A stretch of 8,230 nucleotides of DNA from Actinomycetota bacterium (GCA_004366215.1 SIRY01000101.1:1-8230); one strand, 5' to 3'. Positions 1 through 7,564 are shown, counted from the stretch's first letter. Notes: generated by a model from the letters alone, not told the origin. Numbers and translations are program-made.

Positions 1-724
1 TGGGCACGATGATGATGGCGGTGTCGCTCGCCGGCTCGAGCAGGCTCATCGAGCGACGCCCGTAGAGCGGCAGGCACATCTGGGCGTGGAGGTAGCTCGA
101 GCGGTGCGAGTAGACGACGCCTTTGGTGTTGCCGGGCGTGCCTGAGGTGTAGCAGACCATCGCCGCGCGCGTCTCTTCGAGGCTCGGCCACGGGTACGGC
201 GAGGCGTCGGCAGCGTCGAGCAGCGTCTCGTAGTCGTGGATGCGGAGGTCTGGACGCGCGCGCTGGATGGTCTCGACGACGCCGGGGTCGAGCACCGGCC
301 CGATCACGACGAGGTCACGCACGCTCGGCGTCTCCCCGAGCACCGCTTGGAGCAGTCCGAGCACGGTGTTGTCGACGAGGAGCACACGGTCGTCGGCGTC
401 AGCGATGACGAAGCGCAGCTGGTCCGGGAAGAGTCGCAGGTTGATCGTGTGGAGGACCGCACCCATCGAAGGTACCGCGAAGTAGGCCTCGAGGTGCGGG
501 TGGTGGTTGAAGCTGAAGGTACCGACGCGATCGCCGTCGCCGACGCCGAGCCCGCGCAGCGCGTGCGCGAGCCGATGGACTCGCCTCGCGACCTCGTCGA
601 AGCTGAACGACGCGACGTAGTCCTCTCCGAGGTAGGTGTGCACCCTCGCTGTCGGGAACTCCCGCGCACCGTACTCGAACATCGCTCGCACCCCGAGGGT
701 GCCGTGCTGCATCGTGGCGTCCAC
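1..724 (-). CDS. AlkK-like fatty-acyl-CoA synthetase (AMP-forming), N-terminal part
   Basis: Translating the minus strand gives an open frame that continues past base 1, so about 241 N-terminal residues are present and the C-terminal half is missing. The protein belongs to the ANL superfamily (acyl-adenylate/thioester formation: fatty acid + ATP + CoA to acyl-CoA + AMP + PPi, in the cytoplasm). The stretch around residues 84-118 (VPSMGAVLHTINLRLFP, then DRVLLVD) is typical of the AlkK / medium-to-long-chain subgroup. The ATP P-loop motif lies at bases 122-148 and is followed by GVVYSHRSS. It reads TSGTPGNTK where the family normally has TSGTTGNPK. The start is chosen as GTG at 724, because GGAGGAG ends at 731 and leaves 6 nt. 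The in-frame ATG at 712 would leave 18 nt, and GTG codons at 727 and 730 also exist. The gene is transcribed divergently from thiO. The family is clear, but chain-length specificity cannot be read from this part. Confidence 0.88.
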   Translation of the reverse strand, partial: MDATMQHGTLGVRAMFEYGAREFPTARVHTYLGEDYVASFSFDEVARRVHRLAHALRGLGVGDGDRVGTFSFNHHPHLEAYFAVPSMGAVLHTINLRLFPDQLRFVIADADDRVLLVDNTVLGLLQAVLGETPSVRDLVVIGPVLDPGVVETIQRARPDLRIHDYETLLDAADASPYPWPSLEETRAAMVCYTSGTPGNTKGVVYSHRSSYLHAQMCLPLYGRRSMSLLEPASDTAIIIVP

Positions 725-820
725 CACCACCTCCTCCCTCCGCGTCCATCGTGCCACACGAACGGCCCCCCTGCCACGCACGCGGGACCTTCGTCCCTGC
801 ACGACGAGTGAGGTGCTCGC

Positions 821-826
821 TAGACT
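821..826 (+). promoter_or_regulatory. probable -10 element (TAGACT) for a leaderless thiO transcript
   Basis: TAGACT fits the actinobacterial -10 pattern TANNNT and sits exactly 8 nt before the thiO ATG at 835. That spacing would place transcription initiation at or within a few bases of the start codon. No Shine-Dalgarno lies at normal distance from the ATG; the nearest purine run, GTGAGGTG, is about 20 nt upstream. No convincing -35 hexamer is visible. The same hexamer with the same 8-nt spacing precedes the FMN-reductase gene at the other end of the window, which strengthens the call. Confidence 0.5.
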
Positions 827-834
827 TCCGCGCG

Positions 835-1925
835 ATGGAGCGCGTGGTCGTCGTCGGCGGAGGGATCGCCGGCGTCACCATCGCCCTTGAGCTCGCACAG
901 CGTGGCCGCAGCGTCACCGTCGTGGAGGACCCAGCCCGGCCTGCGACGACGCCGGTCGCGGCGGGCATGCTGGCCCCGGCCGCTGAGACCGACTTCGGCG
1001 AGGAGCTCCTCGTCACGCTCGAGCGCGACGCCCGCGCGCTCTGGCCCGAGCTCGCTCGGTTCCTCGCTGGCGAGACCGGCGTCGACGTGCTCTTCGAGGC
1101 GACCGGTACGCTCGTCGCCGCGCAGACGCCTGGCGACCTCGAGCACCTCGGCCACCTCGCCACCCTCCAGCAGCGCCTCGGCCTCGCTGCGAGGCTGCTC
1201 GGTCGCGACGAGCTGCTCGCCCTCGAGCCAGCGCTCGCCTCACACCTCGCGGGCGGCGTGCTCCTGCCCGACGACGCGCAGGTCGACAACCGCCGAGCCC
1301 TCACGGCGCTCTGGGTCGCCGCACGGCGCGCCTCGGTCGAGCGGCGCGACGCGAGGGCCGTCGACGTCGCTCCTCGCAGCGTCGAGCTCGACGACGGTAG
1401 CCGCCTCAGCGCCGAGGCCGTCGTCGTCGCGACGGGGTCGTGGCTCCCAGAGCTCTGCGCCCTCCCCATCCAGCCCGTCAAGGGGGTCACCATCCGCGGC
1501 ACGCTGCCAGCGCCACTTCGGCCGACGCACTGCCTTCGCGGCGAGCTCCGTGGCCGTCGTGTCTACGTCGTGAGCCGTCGCAGTGGCGAGCTCGTCGTCG
1601 GCGCGACCGCCGAGGAGGCTCCACTCGACGACCGAGCCCCGCGAGCCCGCGACCTCCTCGACCTCCTCGAGGACGCTCGCGCTCTCCTGCCTGCGCTCGG
1701 CGAGCTCGCCGTCAGCGACGTCGCCGTCGGCTTCCGGCCCGCGACGCCAGATGGGCTCCCGCTCGCCGGCGCCCTCGAAGACGGCCTGTGGGTCCACGGC
1801 GGTCACTACCGCCACGGGATCCTGCTCGCACCCCTCACCGCTCGCTACCTCGCCGCGGCGATGTGCGGCGAGGCGAGCGACCCTCGGCTCACCGCGCTCG
1901 CGCCGGCTCGCTTCGTGGGGGCTCG

Positions 1926-1929
<4 letters not shown>
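835..1929 (+). CDS. thiO: glycine oxidase ThiO (thiamine thiazole synthesis)
   Basis: This is a 364-residue FAD-dependent amino-acid oxidase of the DAAO fold, close to the roughly 370 residues usual for ThiO. It oxidises glycine to the imine, which ThiG uses to build the thiazole. The N-terminus is a dinucleotide-binding fold (VVVVGGGIAGV, residues 4-14, with an acidic residue ending the second strand at VVED). The family-typical AAGMLAP is at 42-48 and VATG at 198-201. The substrate/FAD region has GFRPATPDGLPLAG (299-312) and GHYRHGILLAP (323-333), where the arginines match those that hold the substrate carboxylate in B. subtilis glycine oxidase. An upstream in-frame ATG at 751 would add 28 unlike residues before the Rossmann strand and is rejected. 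The stop overlaps the thiS start (GTGA), and thiS-thiG follow directly, which supports ThiO over other DAAO-family oxidases. Confidence 0.92.
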
Positions 1930-2875
<946 letters not shown>

Positions 2876-2924
2876 CCGACTCGTCGCCGCAACGCTCCGC
2901 GCCCCCACGCCGATAGCTCGATGG

Positions 2925-2932
2925 AAGGAGGA
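2925..2932 (+). promoter_or_regulatory. Shine-Dalgarno deciding the thiD start
   Basis: AAGGAGGA lies just before GTG 2936: the AAGGAGG core ends at 2931 and leaves 4 nt. A competing in-frame ATG at 2921 has no purine-rich site upstream. The GTG is therefore preferred, and the five codons from the ATG are treated as leader. Confidence 0.7.
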
Positions 2933-2935
2933 CCC

Positions 2936-3757
2936 GTGACCCGTCCGACCCCAGCTGTCGCCCTGACCATCGCCGGCTCCGACTCCGGCGGCGGGGCCGG
3001 CATCCAGGCAGACCTCGCCACCTTCGGCGCCTTCGAGGTCCACGGCACGAGCGCCATCACGGCGATCACCGCCCAAAACACCGTCGGGGTTCGAGCGGTC
3101 CTCGCCCTCGAGCCGGACCTCGTCGAGGCGCAGGTCCGGGCGGTCTACGAGGACTTCGTCGTGCGCGCGACGAAGACGGGCATGCTCGCGACCTCCGCCA
3201 TCGTCGCACGGGTCGCCGCGCTGGCGCGAGAGGGCATCTTGCCGAACCTCGTCGTCGATCCGGTGATGGTCTCAGCGACCGGTGCTCGGCTCCTCGACCA
3301 CGACGCGGTTGCCACCATCCGTGACGAGCTCCTCGCGCTCGCTCGGCTCGTCACGCCCAACCGCGACGAGGCCGAGCTCCTCACAGGGATCCCCATCGCG
3401 AGCGTCGACGCCCTGCACCGCGCTGCCGAGCGGCTCGTCGAGCTCGGCGCGCGCGCCGTACTCGTCAAAGGTGGGCACCTCGGCGGCGAGAGCTCGGTCG
3501 ACGTCTTCGTCGACGACCAGGGCACGATCGAGCTCACCGCTCCGCGCGTCACGACCCTCAACGACCACGGGACCGGCTGCACGCTCTCGGCAGGGATCGC
3601 CGCTGGGCTCGCTCGAGGCCTCAGCCTCGCCGACGCCGTCGGCGAGGCGAAGCGCTACGTGACGACGGGCCTGCTCGAGGCGGCCGGCTGGGGTCTTGGC
3701 GCCGGGCGAGGACCCTTCAGCCACTTCCACCGCGCCACGCTCACGCTCGGTGCCTGA
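2936..3757 (+). CDS. thiD: hydroxymethylpyrimidine / phosphomethylpyrimidine kinase ThiD
   Basis: This 273-residue ribokinase-fold enzyme phosphorylates HMP to HMP-P and then to HMP-PP, the pyrimidine half of thiamine, in the cytoplasm. Motifs in order are [17 protein letters not shown] (11-27), the substrate-binding loop with [13 protein letters not shown] (37-49), KTGML (80-84), [11 protein letters not shown] (106-116), [12 protein letters not shown] (140-151), VLVKGGH (175-181) and [16 protein letters not shown] (210-225). The GTGCT segment gives the anion hole, with Cys215 at the usual position. Length matches the family (about 265-275). It lies 60 nt after thiG on the same strand with its own strong Shine-Dalgarno, so it probably belongs to the same operon. 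No ThiE fusion is present. No terminator-like hairpin with a T-run follows the stop. Confidence 0.95.
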   Translation: MTRPTPAVALTIAGSDSGGGAGIQADLATFGAFEVHGTSAITAITAQNTVGVRAVLALEPDLVEAQVRAVYEDFVVRATKTGMLATSAIVARVAALAREGILPNLVVDPVMVSATGARLLDHDAVATIRDELLALARLVTPNRDEAELLTGIPIASVDALHRAAERLVELGARAVLVKGGHLGGESSVDVFVDDQGTIELTAPRVTTLNDHGTGCTLSAGIAAGLARGLSLADAVGEAKRYVTTGLLEAAGWGLGAGRGPFSHFHRATLTLGA

Positions 3758-3807
3758 GGGGGCCACGCATGCAGACGCTGCGTACACTCAGCACTCTTCG
3801 TAGAGAT

Positions 3808-3816
3808 TGCTACACT
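3808..3816 (+). promoter_or_regulatory. extended -10 promoter (TGCTACACT) for the GGDEF/EAL gene
   Basis: TACACT at 3811-3816 is a good TANNNT -10, preceded by TG and one spacer base (3808-3810), the extended -10 arrangement. It lies in the AT-richest short stretch of the window. No convincing -35 is visible. Initiation near 3823 would give a leader of about 50 nt before ATG 3874. A second TACACT at 3783-3788 could be an alternative -10. This is pattern-based and unproven. Confidence 0.4.
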
Positions 3817-3843
3817 GTGGTTCAGCTTTCGCCGCTCACAGTG
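3813..3843 (+). repeat. 7-bp inverted repeat (CACTGTG / CACAGTG) overlapping the putative -10
   Basis: CACTGTG (3813-3819) and CACAGTG (3837-3843) are perfect inverted copies separated by 17 bp. The left arm overlaps the proposed -10 hexamer. The right arm lies within the transcribed leader and is itself centred in the near-palindrome CTCACAGTGAG (3835-3845). It could be an operator for a dimeric regulator that would block the promoter, or a leader-RNA stem. AGTGAGG also recurs at 3840-3846 and 3860-3866, and the second copy is the Shine-Dalgarno region. Confidence 0.4.
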
Positions 3844-3873
3844 AGGTGGCGCGAGAGGTAGTGAGGATAACGT

Positions 3874-5736
3874 ATGGTGTCTGCCCGCCACCTCGACGGA
3901 GCTAACGAGGCCACAGCGTGCGCCGTCGATGCCAAGTTCGCCGTCGCTCGAGTGCTCGGAGGCCACCGAGACGCTGAGCTCGAGGCGATCGTCACGCGTC
4001 TCCTCGAGCGGCTCGCTCGAGGAGACGACCCGGACCTCGAGGCAGCTCGCCTCGGCGCCCGGCTCGACTTCCTCGGCATGCGTCCAAGCAGCGCCGTCCA
4101 GCTCCTCGCGAGCCTGCGCCCCGCTCTCGGCGCAGGCGACCCCACGTTGCTGGAGCGAGCCATGAGCGTCGCGACCGATGCCCTCTGCGCCGGTCGTGAG
4201 CAGGAGCTCGAGCGGCTCGCTCGTCTCGTCACCCGCGACCCGCTGACGGGGCTACCCAACCGCCGCGCCTTCCTCGAGGCTCTCGAGCACGCCGAGGCGC
4301 GCGCCCGGCGTGGCGGCCACGGGCTCGCCGTCGCGGTCGTCGGCCTCGACGCGCTCGAGCACGTCGCGGTGCGCGCCGGTGAGGGCCTCGTCGACGAGCT
4401 GCTCGCCGAGTTCGCTCGGCTCCTCGCTGGCTCGATCCGCGCGAGCGACGTCCTCGCACGGATTGGGCGCGACACCTTCGCCCTGCTCGGCGACGTCGTG
4501 AGCGCTGCGACCGCGCCTGGTGCGCTGCTCGCGCGGATCGAGGCGGTGCTCGCCGCTCCCCGCCTCGCTCGCGAAGGGCTCTGTGCGAGCATCGGCGTCG
4601 CCATCACGACCGAACGCCCACAGAGGGCCTCGGGCCTAATCGAGGACGCACAAGCCGCTCTCCACACCGCTCGCAGCCTCCCCGAGGATGGCACTGCGGT
4701 GCGCATCGCCGTCGCGCCGGCGCCAGAGCTGGCCTCCCGACCCTCGCAGGCGCCCTCGCAGCTACCCCGCCTCGACGTCGTCTACCAGCCCATCGTCGAC
4801 CTCGCGACCGGCACGACGAAGCGCGTCGAGGCGCTCAGCCGGCTCGAGGTCGACGGCGCACGCTGCTCCTTCGACGCCCTCGTCGCGAGCCTCGGCCGAG
4901 GCGAACGCGTCGCGCTCCACCGCCAGAGCCTCGAACGCGTCCTCGCCGACATCGATCGCCTCGGCACCCACGCAGCCGTCAACCTCAACGTCGACGCTGA
5001 CCTCCTCAACGACGAGTCGCTCATCGAGGACCTCACGGCTGCGCTCGCTCACCTCGCGCGCGGCCAGCTCCGCCTCGAGATCACCGAGCGCTCGATGCTG
5101 CTCACCGCGCACCTCGCAACCGTTCGACACCTCCGCGAGCACGGCGCGTCCATCTCGCTCGACGACTTTGGTACCGGCTACGCGAGCCTCTCGCGCCTGC
5201 TCGCGACGCCGCTCGACGAGATCAAGCTCGAGCGCACGATCCTTGGACGTCCATCGATCGGTGAGCTCTCCCACATCCTCGTCGCGATCGCGGTCGCGCT
5301 CGCGCGAGCGCTGCGGGTCGACCTCGTCGTCGAAGGGATCGACTCCCTCGCTCGAGCGGGCACGCTCCTCGCGCTCGGCGTCACCACGGGCCAGGGCTAC
5401 GCCCTCGGCCCCCCGCTACCCTCGCTCGAGGAGGCGCTCGCGCACCGCGTCGAGGCCGACGCGATCGCGCGCGCCGCCTCGCCGGGCGACCTCGCGACGA
5501 CGCGCGCCTGGATCTGGAGGCAGGCGCTCGGCTGCCTCGTCAGCGCGGACCCGCTCGCTGCGGACGGCTCGTGCGCGGTCGCACCGATGCTCGACGAGAC
5601 GGCGCGCCGAGCGCACCTCGCCTACCACCGCCTGCTCGCCGCGGTGCTGCGCGACGACGGCGTCATCGACCTGCGACGCCTCGATGCGTCCCAGGTGGCG
5701 ACGCTGAGCTCACTGCGAGGCGACGTAGAGGGTTGA
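3874..5736 (+). CDS. soluble degenerate-GGDEF / EAL domain protein (probable c-di-GMP phosphodiesterase)
   Basis: This is a 620-residue cytoplasmic protein with no signal peptide or hydrophobic membrane segment. Residues 1-120 are mainly helical and unrecognised. GGDEF domain: it starts with the canonical RDPLTGLPNRRAF (121-133), but the signature reads GRDTF (198-202) after ARI, and the metal/GTP-binding Asp-Phe-Lys-Asn region is replaced by VGLDALEHVAV (156-166). Cyclase activity is therefore unlikely. EAL domain (about 299-520): the expected catalytic positions are present, namely YQPIV (304-308), Glu319 in EAL, Asn370, LEITE (401-405), Asp430-Asp431 in DDFGTG, Lys451, Glu487 in EGID and Gln507 in GQGY. 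Hydrolysis of c-di-GMP to pGpG is thus plausible; the second acidic residue of EGxE is Asp490. Residues 521-620 form an unrecognised helical tail. ATG 3874 has GAGGA at 3863-3867, 6 nt upstream. The 3' end overlaps tyrA, which is on the other strand. Confidence 0.9.
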   Translation: MVSARHLDGANEATACAVDAKFAVARVLGGHRDAELEAIVTRLLERLARGDDPDLEAARLGARLDFLGMRPSSAVQLLASLRPALGAGDPTLLERAMSVATDALCAGREQELERLARLVTRDPLTGLPNRRAFLEALEHAEARARRGGHGLAVAVVGLDALEHVAVRAGEGLVDELLAEFARLLAGSIRASDVLARIGRDTFALLGDVVSAATAPGALLARIEAVLAAPRLAREGLCASIGVAITTERPQRASGLIEDAQAALHTARSLPEDGTAVRIAVAPAPELASRPSQAPSQLPRLDVVYQPIVDLATGTTKRVEALSRLEVDGARCSFDALVASLGRGERVALHRQSLERVLADIDRLGTHAAVNLNVDADLLNDESLIEDLTAALAHLARGQLRLEITERSMLLTAHLATVRHLREHGASISLDDFGTGYASLSRLLATPLDEIKLERTILGRPSIGELSHILVAIAVALARALRVDLVVEGIDSLARAGTLLALGVTTGQGYALGPPLPSLEEALAHRVEADAIARAASPGDLATTRAWIWRQALGCLVSADPLAADGSCAVAPMLDETARRAHLAYHRLLAAVLRDDGVIDLRRLDASQVATLSSLRGDVEG

Positions 5737-6657
5737 GGGTGGCTCGAACCCAACGACCGCCTCGCCGGCGTCGCTGAGTGCCCGCAGCGTCGCGGCGAGC
5801 TCGGGGGCGTCGAACGCCGTCGCCGACCCGACCTCGCGCCGGAGCCGACGCGCCGCCCTCCGCGCCTCCTCGAAGCGACGCACGAGCACCTCGGGGTCCC
5901 CGAGGTGCCGGCGCAGCTCCGCGAGGGCGCCCTCGAGGGCGCCGAGCGCGTCGCAGAGCTCCTCGACGTTCGGCACCACCATCTCAGCGACCCGACGTGG
6001 GTCTGAGCAGGCGACCCGAGTCGCGTCGCGCAGCGACCCCGACCCGAGCCACCACCGGGGAGCGGCGTCGCTGCGCGCGAGCACGAGCCCGAGCGCCTCG
6101 GCGAGCAGGTGTGGCAGGTGCGACACCAGCGCGAGGATCGCGTCGTGCTCCGCCCGGCCGAGCGCCACGACCGCACCGGCGCCGAGGAGTCCAAAGACGA
6201 ACTCGAGGGCGAGGGCCACGTCGTCGGCTCGCTCTGAGCCATCGAGCACGAACGCCCAGGTCGCCCGAGGGAAGATCGCCGGGTCCGCAGCGCGCCACCC
6301 GCTCCCCTCACGCCCAGCCATCGGGTGCAGGCTGAGCCAGCGCACCCCCACACTCTGCGGCTCCGGGAGCCCGCGCTTGACCGAGGCGACGTCGACGACG
6401 AGGCCGCGAGCGCCTCGGGCTGCAAGCGCCTCGAGGATCGAGGGCACAGCCGGCGTCGGCGTCGCGACCACGACGAGCTCGCTCGCGGCGACCGGACCAA
6501 GGCCCCGGCGGGCACCGGTCGCACGAGCGAGCGCAGCCTCCGCCTCCTCGTCGACGTCGGCCACCGCGAGCTCGACGCGCGTTGCGAGCGCGCGTGCGAG
6601 TGAACCACCGATGTGGCCGACCCCGACGACGCCGACGCTACGCAGAGGCCCTCGCAC
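5710..6657 (-). CDS. tyrA: prephenate (or arogenate) dehydrogenase TyrA
   Basis: This NAD(P)-dependent enzyme oxidatively decarboxylates prephenate to 4-hydroxyphenylpyruvate (or arogenate to tyrosine) in tyrosine synthesis. The 315-residue reading has a Rossmann motif GVGHIGG (12-18), VVVATPTPAVPSIL, DVASVK (89-94), HPMAGREGSG (111-120) with the conserved His, the helical-domain SHLPH (179-183) and RDATRVA (210-216). There is no chorismate mutase or ACT fusion. The start is uncertain. GTG 6657 puts the Rossmann strand 6 residues in and overlaps pheA by 20 nt. In-frame GTG 6711 and TTG 6732 would add 18 or 25 low-complexity Ser/Arg-rich residues and overlap pheA by 74-95 nt. None has a good Shine-Dalgarno, so coupling to pheA translation is likely. 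The stop at 5710-5712 lies inside the end of the convergent EAL gene (27-bp overlap). Confidence 0.9.
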   Translation of the reverse strand: MRGPLRSVGVVGVGHIGGSLARALATRVELAVADVDEEAEAALARATGARRGLGPVAASELVVVATPTPAVPSILEALAARGARGLVVDVASVKRGLPEPQSVGVRWLSLHPMAGREGSGWRAADPAIFPRATWAFVLDGSERADDVALALEFVFGLLGAGAVVALGRAEHDAILALVSHLPHLLAEALGLVLARSDAAPRWWLGSGSLRDATRVACSDPRRVAEMVVPNVEELCDALGALEGALAELRRHLGDPEVLVRRFEEARRAARRLRREVGSATAFDAPELAATLRALSDAGEAVVGFEPPSTLYVASQ

Positions 6658-7525
6658 CGGGCACGCGGTGGGCGACGACGACCGGTTCGGGCGCGACGAC
6701 CTCGACGCCACGCCACCGTGGATAGGAGCCAAGGACCCTGAGCCCGTGGCCCCGCCGCTCGAGCTCCGAGCAGGCCGCCTCGAGGTGGGGCTCTGCGACG
6801 TGCCCGCGGGCGCCGAGCAGGAAGTAGTGCTCGTCGCCGTGGCCGGTCGGCCGTGAGACGATCGAGGTGAGGTTCACTCCGTGCGAGGCGAGCACCTGGG
6901 TGATCTCTGCGAGGACGCCGACGACGTCCGCTCGCGGTACGACCACGAGGCGCGAGCGGTCGTCGCCCGTTGGCGGCGGCAGCTCGTGGCCGATGAGGGC
7001 GTAGCGCGTTCGAACCTCTGGGATGCTCGTCACCGCGTCCTCGAGGACGACGAGCTCCGCCTGGTAGCCGACCTCGGGCGGCGCGAGTGCGACGAGACCT
7101 GGTTCACCGCTCGCCACCTCGACGCAGGCGTGGTGCGTCGAGAGCGCGTGGCGCGGCTGGGCGCCGATCCGACTGATCCAGCCAGCCGCGAGGGCGAGGA
7201 TCGCCGGGTGCGACACGACGACCTGGGGCACGGTCGTCGCCTCAGCAGCGAACGCTCGAATCGGCTCCGCGAGGACCGCTTCCCCGACGACGTAGACCCA
7301 CGACGCGACGATACGGTCGAGGGTCGAGGCGAGCTCGCCTTCAAGGACCGTCTCGATCGGCACGACGCCGAGCAGCCCCGGCGTCGCCGCGACCGTCTCG
7401 ACGACCTCGTCGAGCGAGTCCATCGGCAGCGGGTCGGCGTCGCTCAGCCCAAAGAGCGCGAGCGAGCGGTGGCTCGAGCTGCCGAGCGGCTCAGCAAAGG
7501 CCACCATGCGTGCAGCGACCGACAC
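6638..7525 (-). CDS. pheA: prephenate dehydratase PheA with C-terminal ACT domain, active site divergent
   Basis: This 295-residue protein has the layout of prephenate dehydratase (prephenate to phenylpyruvate, phenylalanine branch). A periplasmic-binding-like catalytic domain occupies about 7-180, and an ACT domain occupies about 191-270 with the family ending GVNLTSIVSRP and RVLGSYPR. Recognisable segments are FAEPLGSSSH (10-19, family GPxGTFSH), GVVPIETVLEG (53-63), SHPAILALA (105-113), LVALAPPEVGY (144-154) and TRYALIG (173-179, family TRF). Thr173, Ser105, His106 and Pro107 are kept. Thr59 replaces the Asn of PIEN, and Leu112 replaces the Gln of the HPQ region, both reported as important in the E. 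coli P-protein. GTG 7525 has AAGGAGG 4 nt upstream (7536-7530). The gene sits 39 nt after the FMN reductase and overlaps tyrA. I am confident of the family, less so of full activity. Confidence 0.87.
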   Translation of the reverse strand: MSVAARMVAFAEPLGSSSHRSLALFGLSDADPLPMDSLDEVVETVAATPGLLGVVPIETVLEGELASTLDRIVASWVYVVGEAVLAEPIRAFAAEATTVPQVVVSHPAILALAAGWISRIGAQPRHALSTHHACVEVASGEPGLVALAPPEVGYQAELVVLEDAVTSIPEVRTRYALIGHELPPPTGDDRSRLVVVPRADVVGVLAEITQVLASHGVNLTSIVSRPTGHGDEHYFLLGARGHVAEPHLEAACSELERRGHGLRVLGSYPRWRGVEVVAPEPVVVAHRVPGARASA

Positions 7526-7547
7526 CAGCCCTCCTTCTGGCGTGGGG

Positions 7548-7553
7548 AGCCTA
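7548..7553 (-). promoter_or_regulatory. possible -10 element (TAGGCT) for pheA-tyrA
   Basis: TAGGCT (read on the minus strand from 7553) matches TANNNT and differs by one base from the TAGACT elements at 821 and 8175. It lies in the 39-nt gap after the FMN-reductase stop and would give a leader of about 15-17 nt containing the AAGGAGG site at 7536-7530. No -35 is apparent, so this could be chance. Read-through from the reductase promoter is equally possible. Confidence 0.3.
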
Positions 7554-7564
7554 GCACGTCGCTG

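Noticed and set aside
784..797. Hairpin GGGAC-CTTC-GTCCC in the divergent spacer as a terminator
   Set aside because: The stem is only 5 bp with no T-run on either strand, and it lies between divergent genes where no terminator is expected.
751..834. Upstream ATG giving thiO a 28-residue N-terminal extension
   Set aside because: The extension has no signal-peptide pattern and precedes the Rossmann strand. The TAGACT-N8-ATG arrangement supports ATG 835.
399..1502. 367-codon open frame on the minus strand across the synthetase start and thiO
   Set aside because: Its composition is Ser/Arg/Ala/Thr-rich low complexity. It is antisense to clear thiO motifs and out of frame with the true synthetase; it is a GC-rich shadow.
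3765..3783. ACGCA...TGCGT hairpin after thiD as a terminator
   Set aside because: The stem is 5 bp with a 9-nt loop and no following T-run, so it is too weak to call.
3823..3873. c-di-GMP (GEMM) riboswitch ahead of the GGDEF/EAL gene
   Set aside because: The predicted leader is about 50 nt, too short for the aptamer, and no conserved GEMM core is seen.
5622..6716. 364-codon open frame on the minus strand over tyrA
   Set aside because: It is a frame-shifted shadow of tyrA with Arg/Ser-rich composition and no family motif, whereas the tyrA frame has GVGHIGG, HPMAG and DATRVA.
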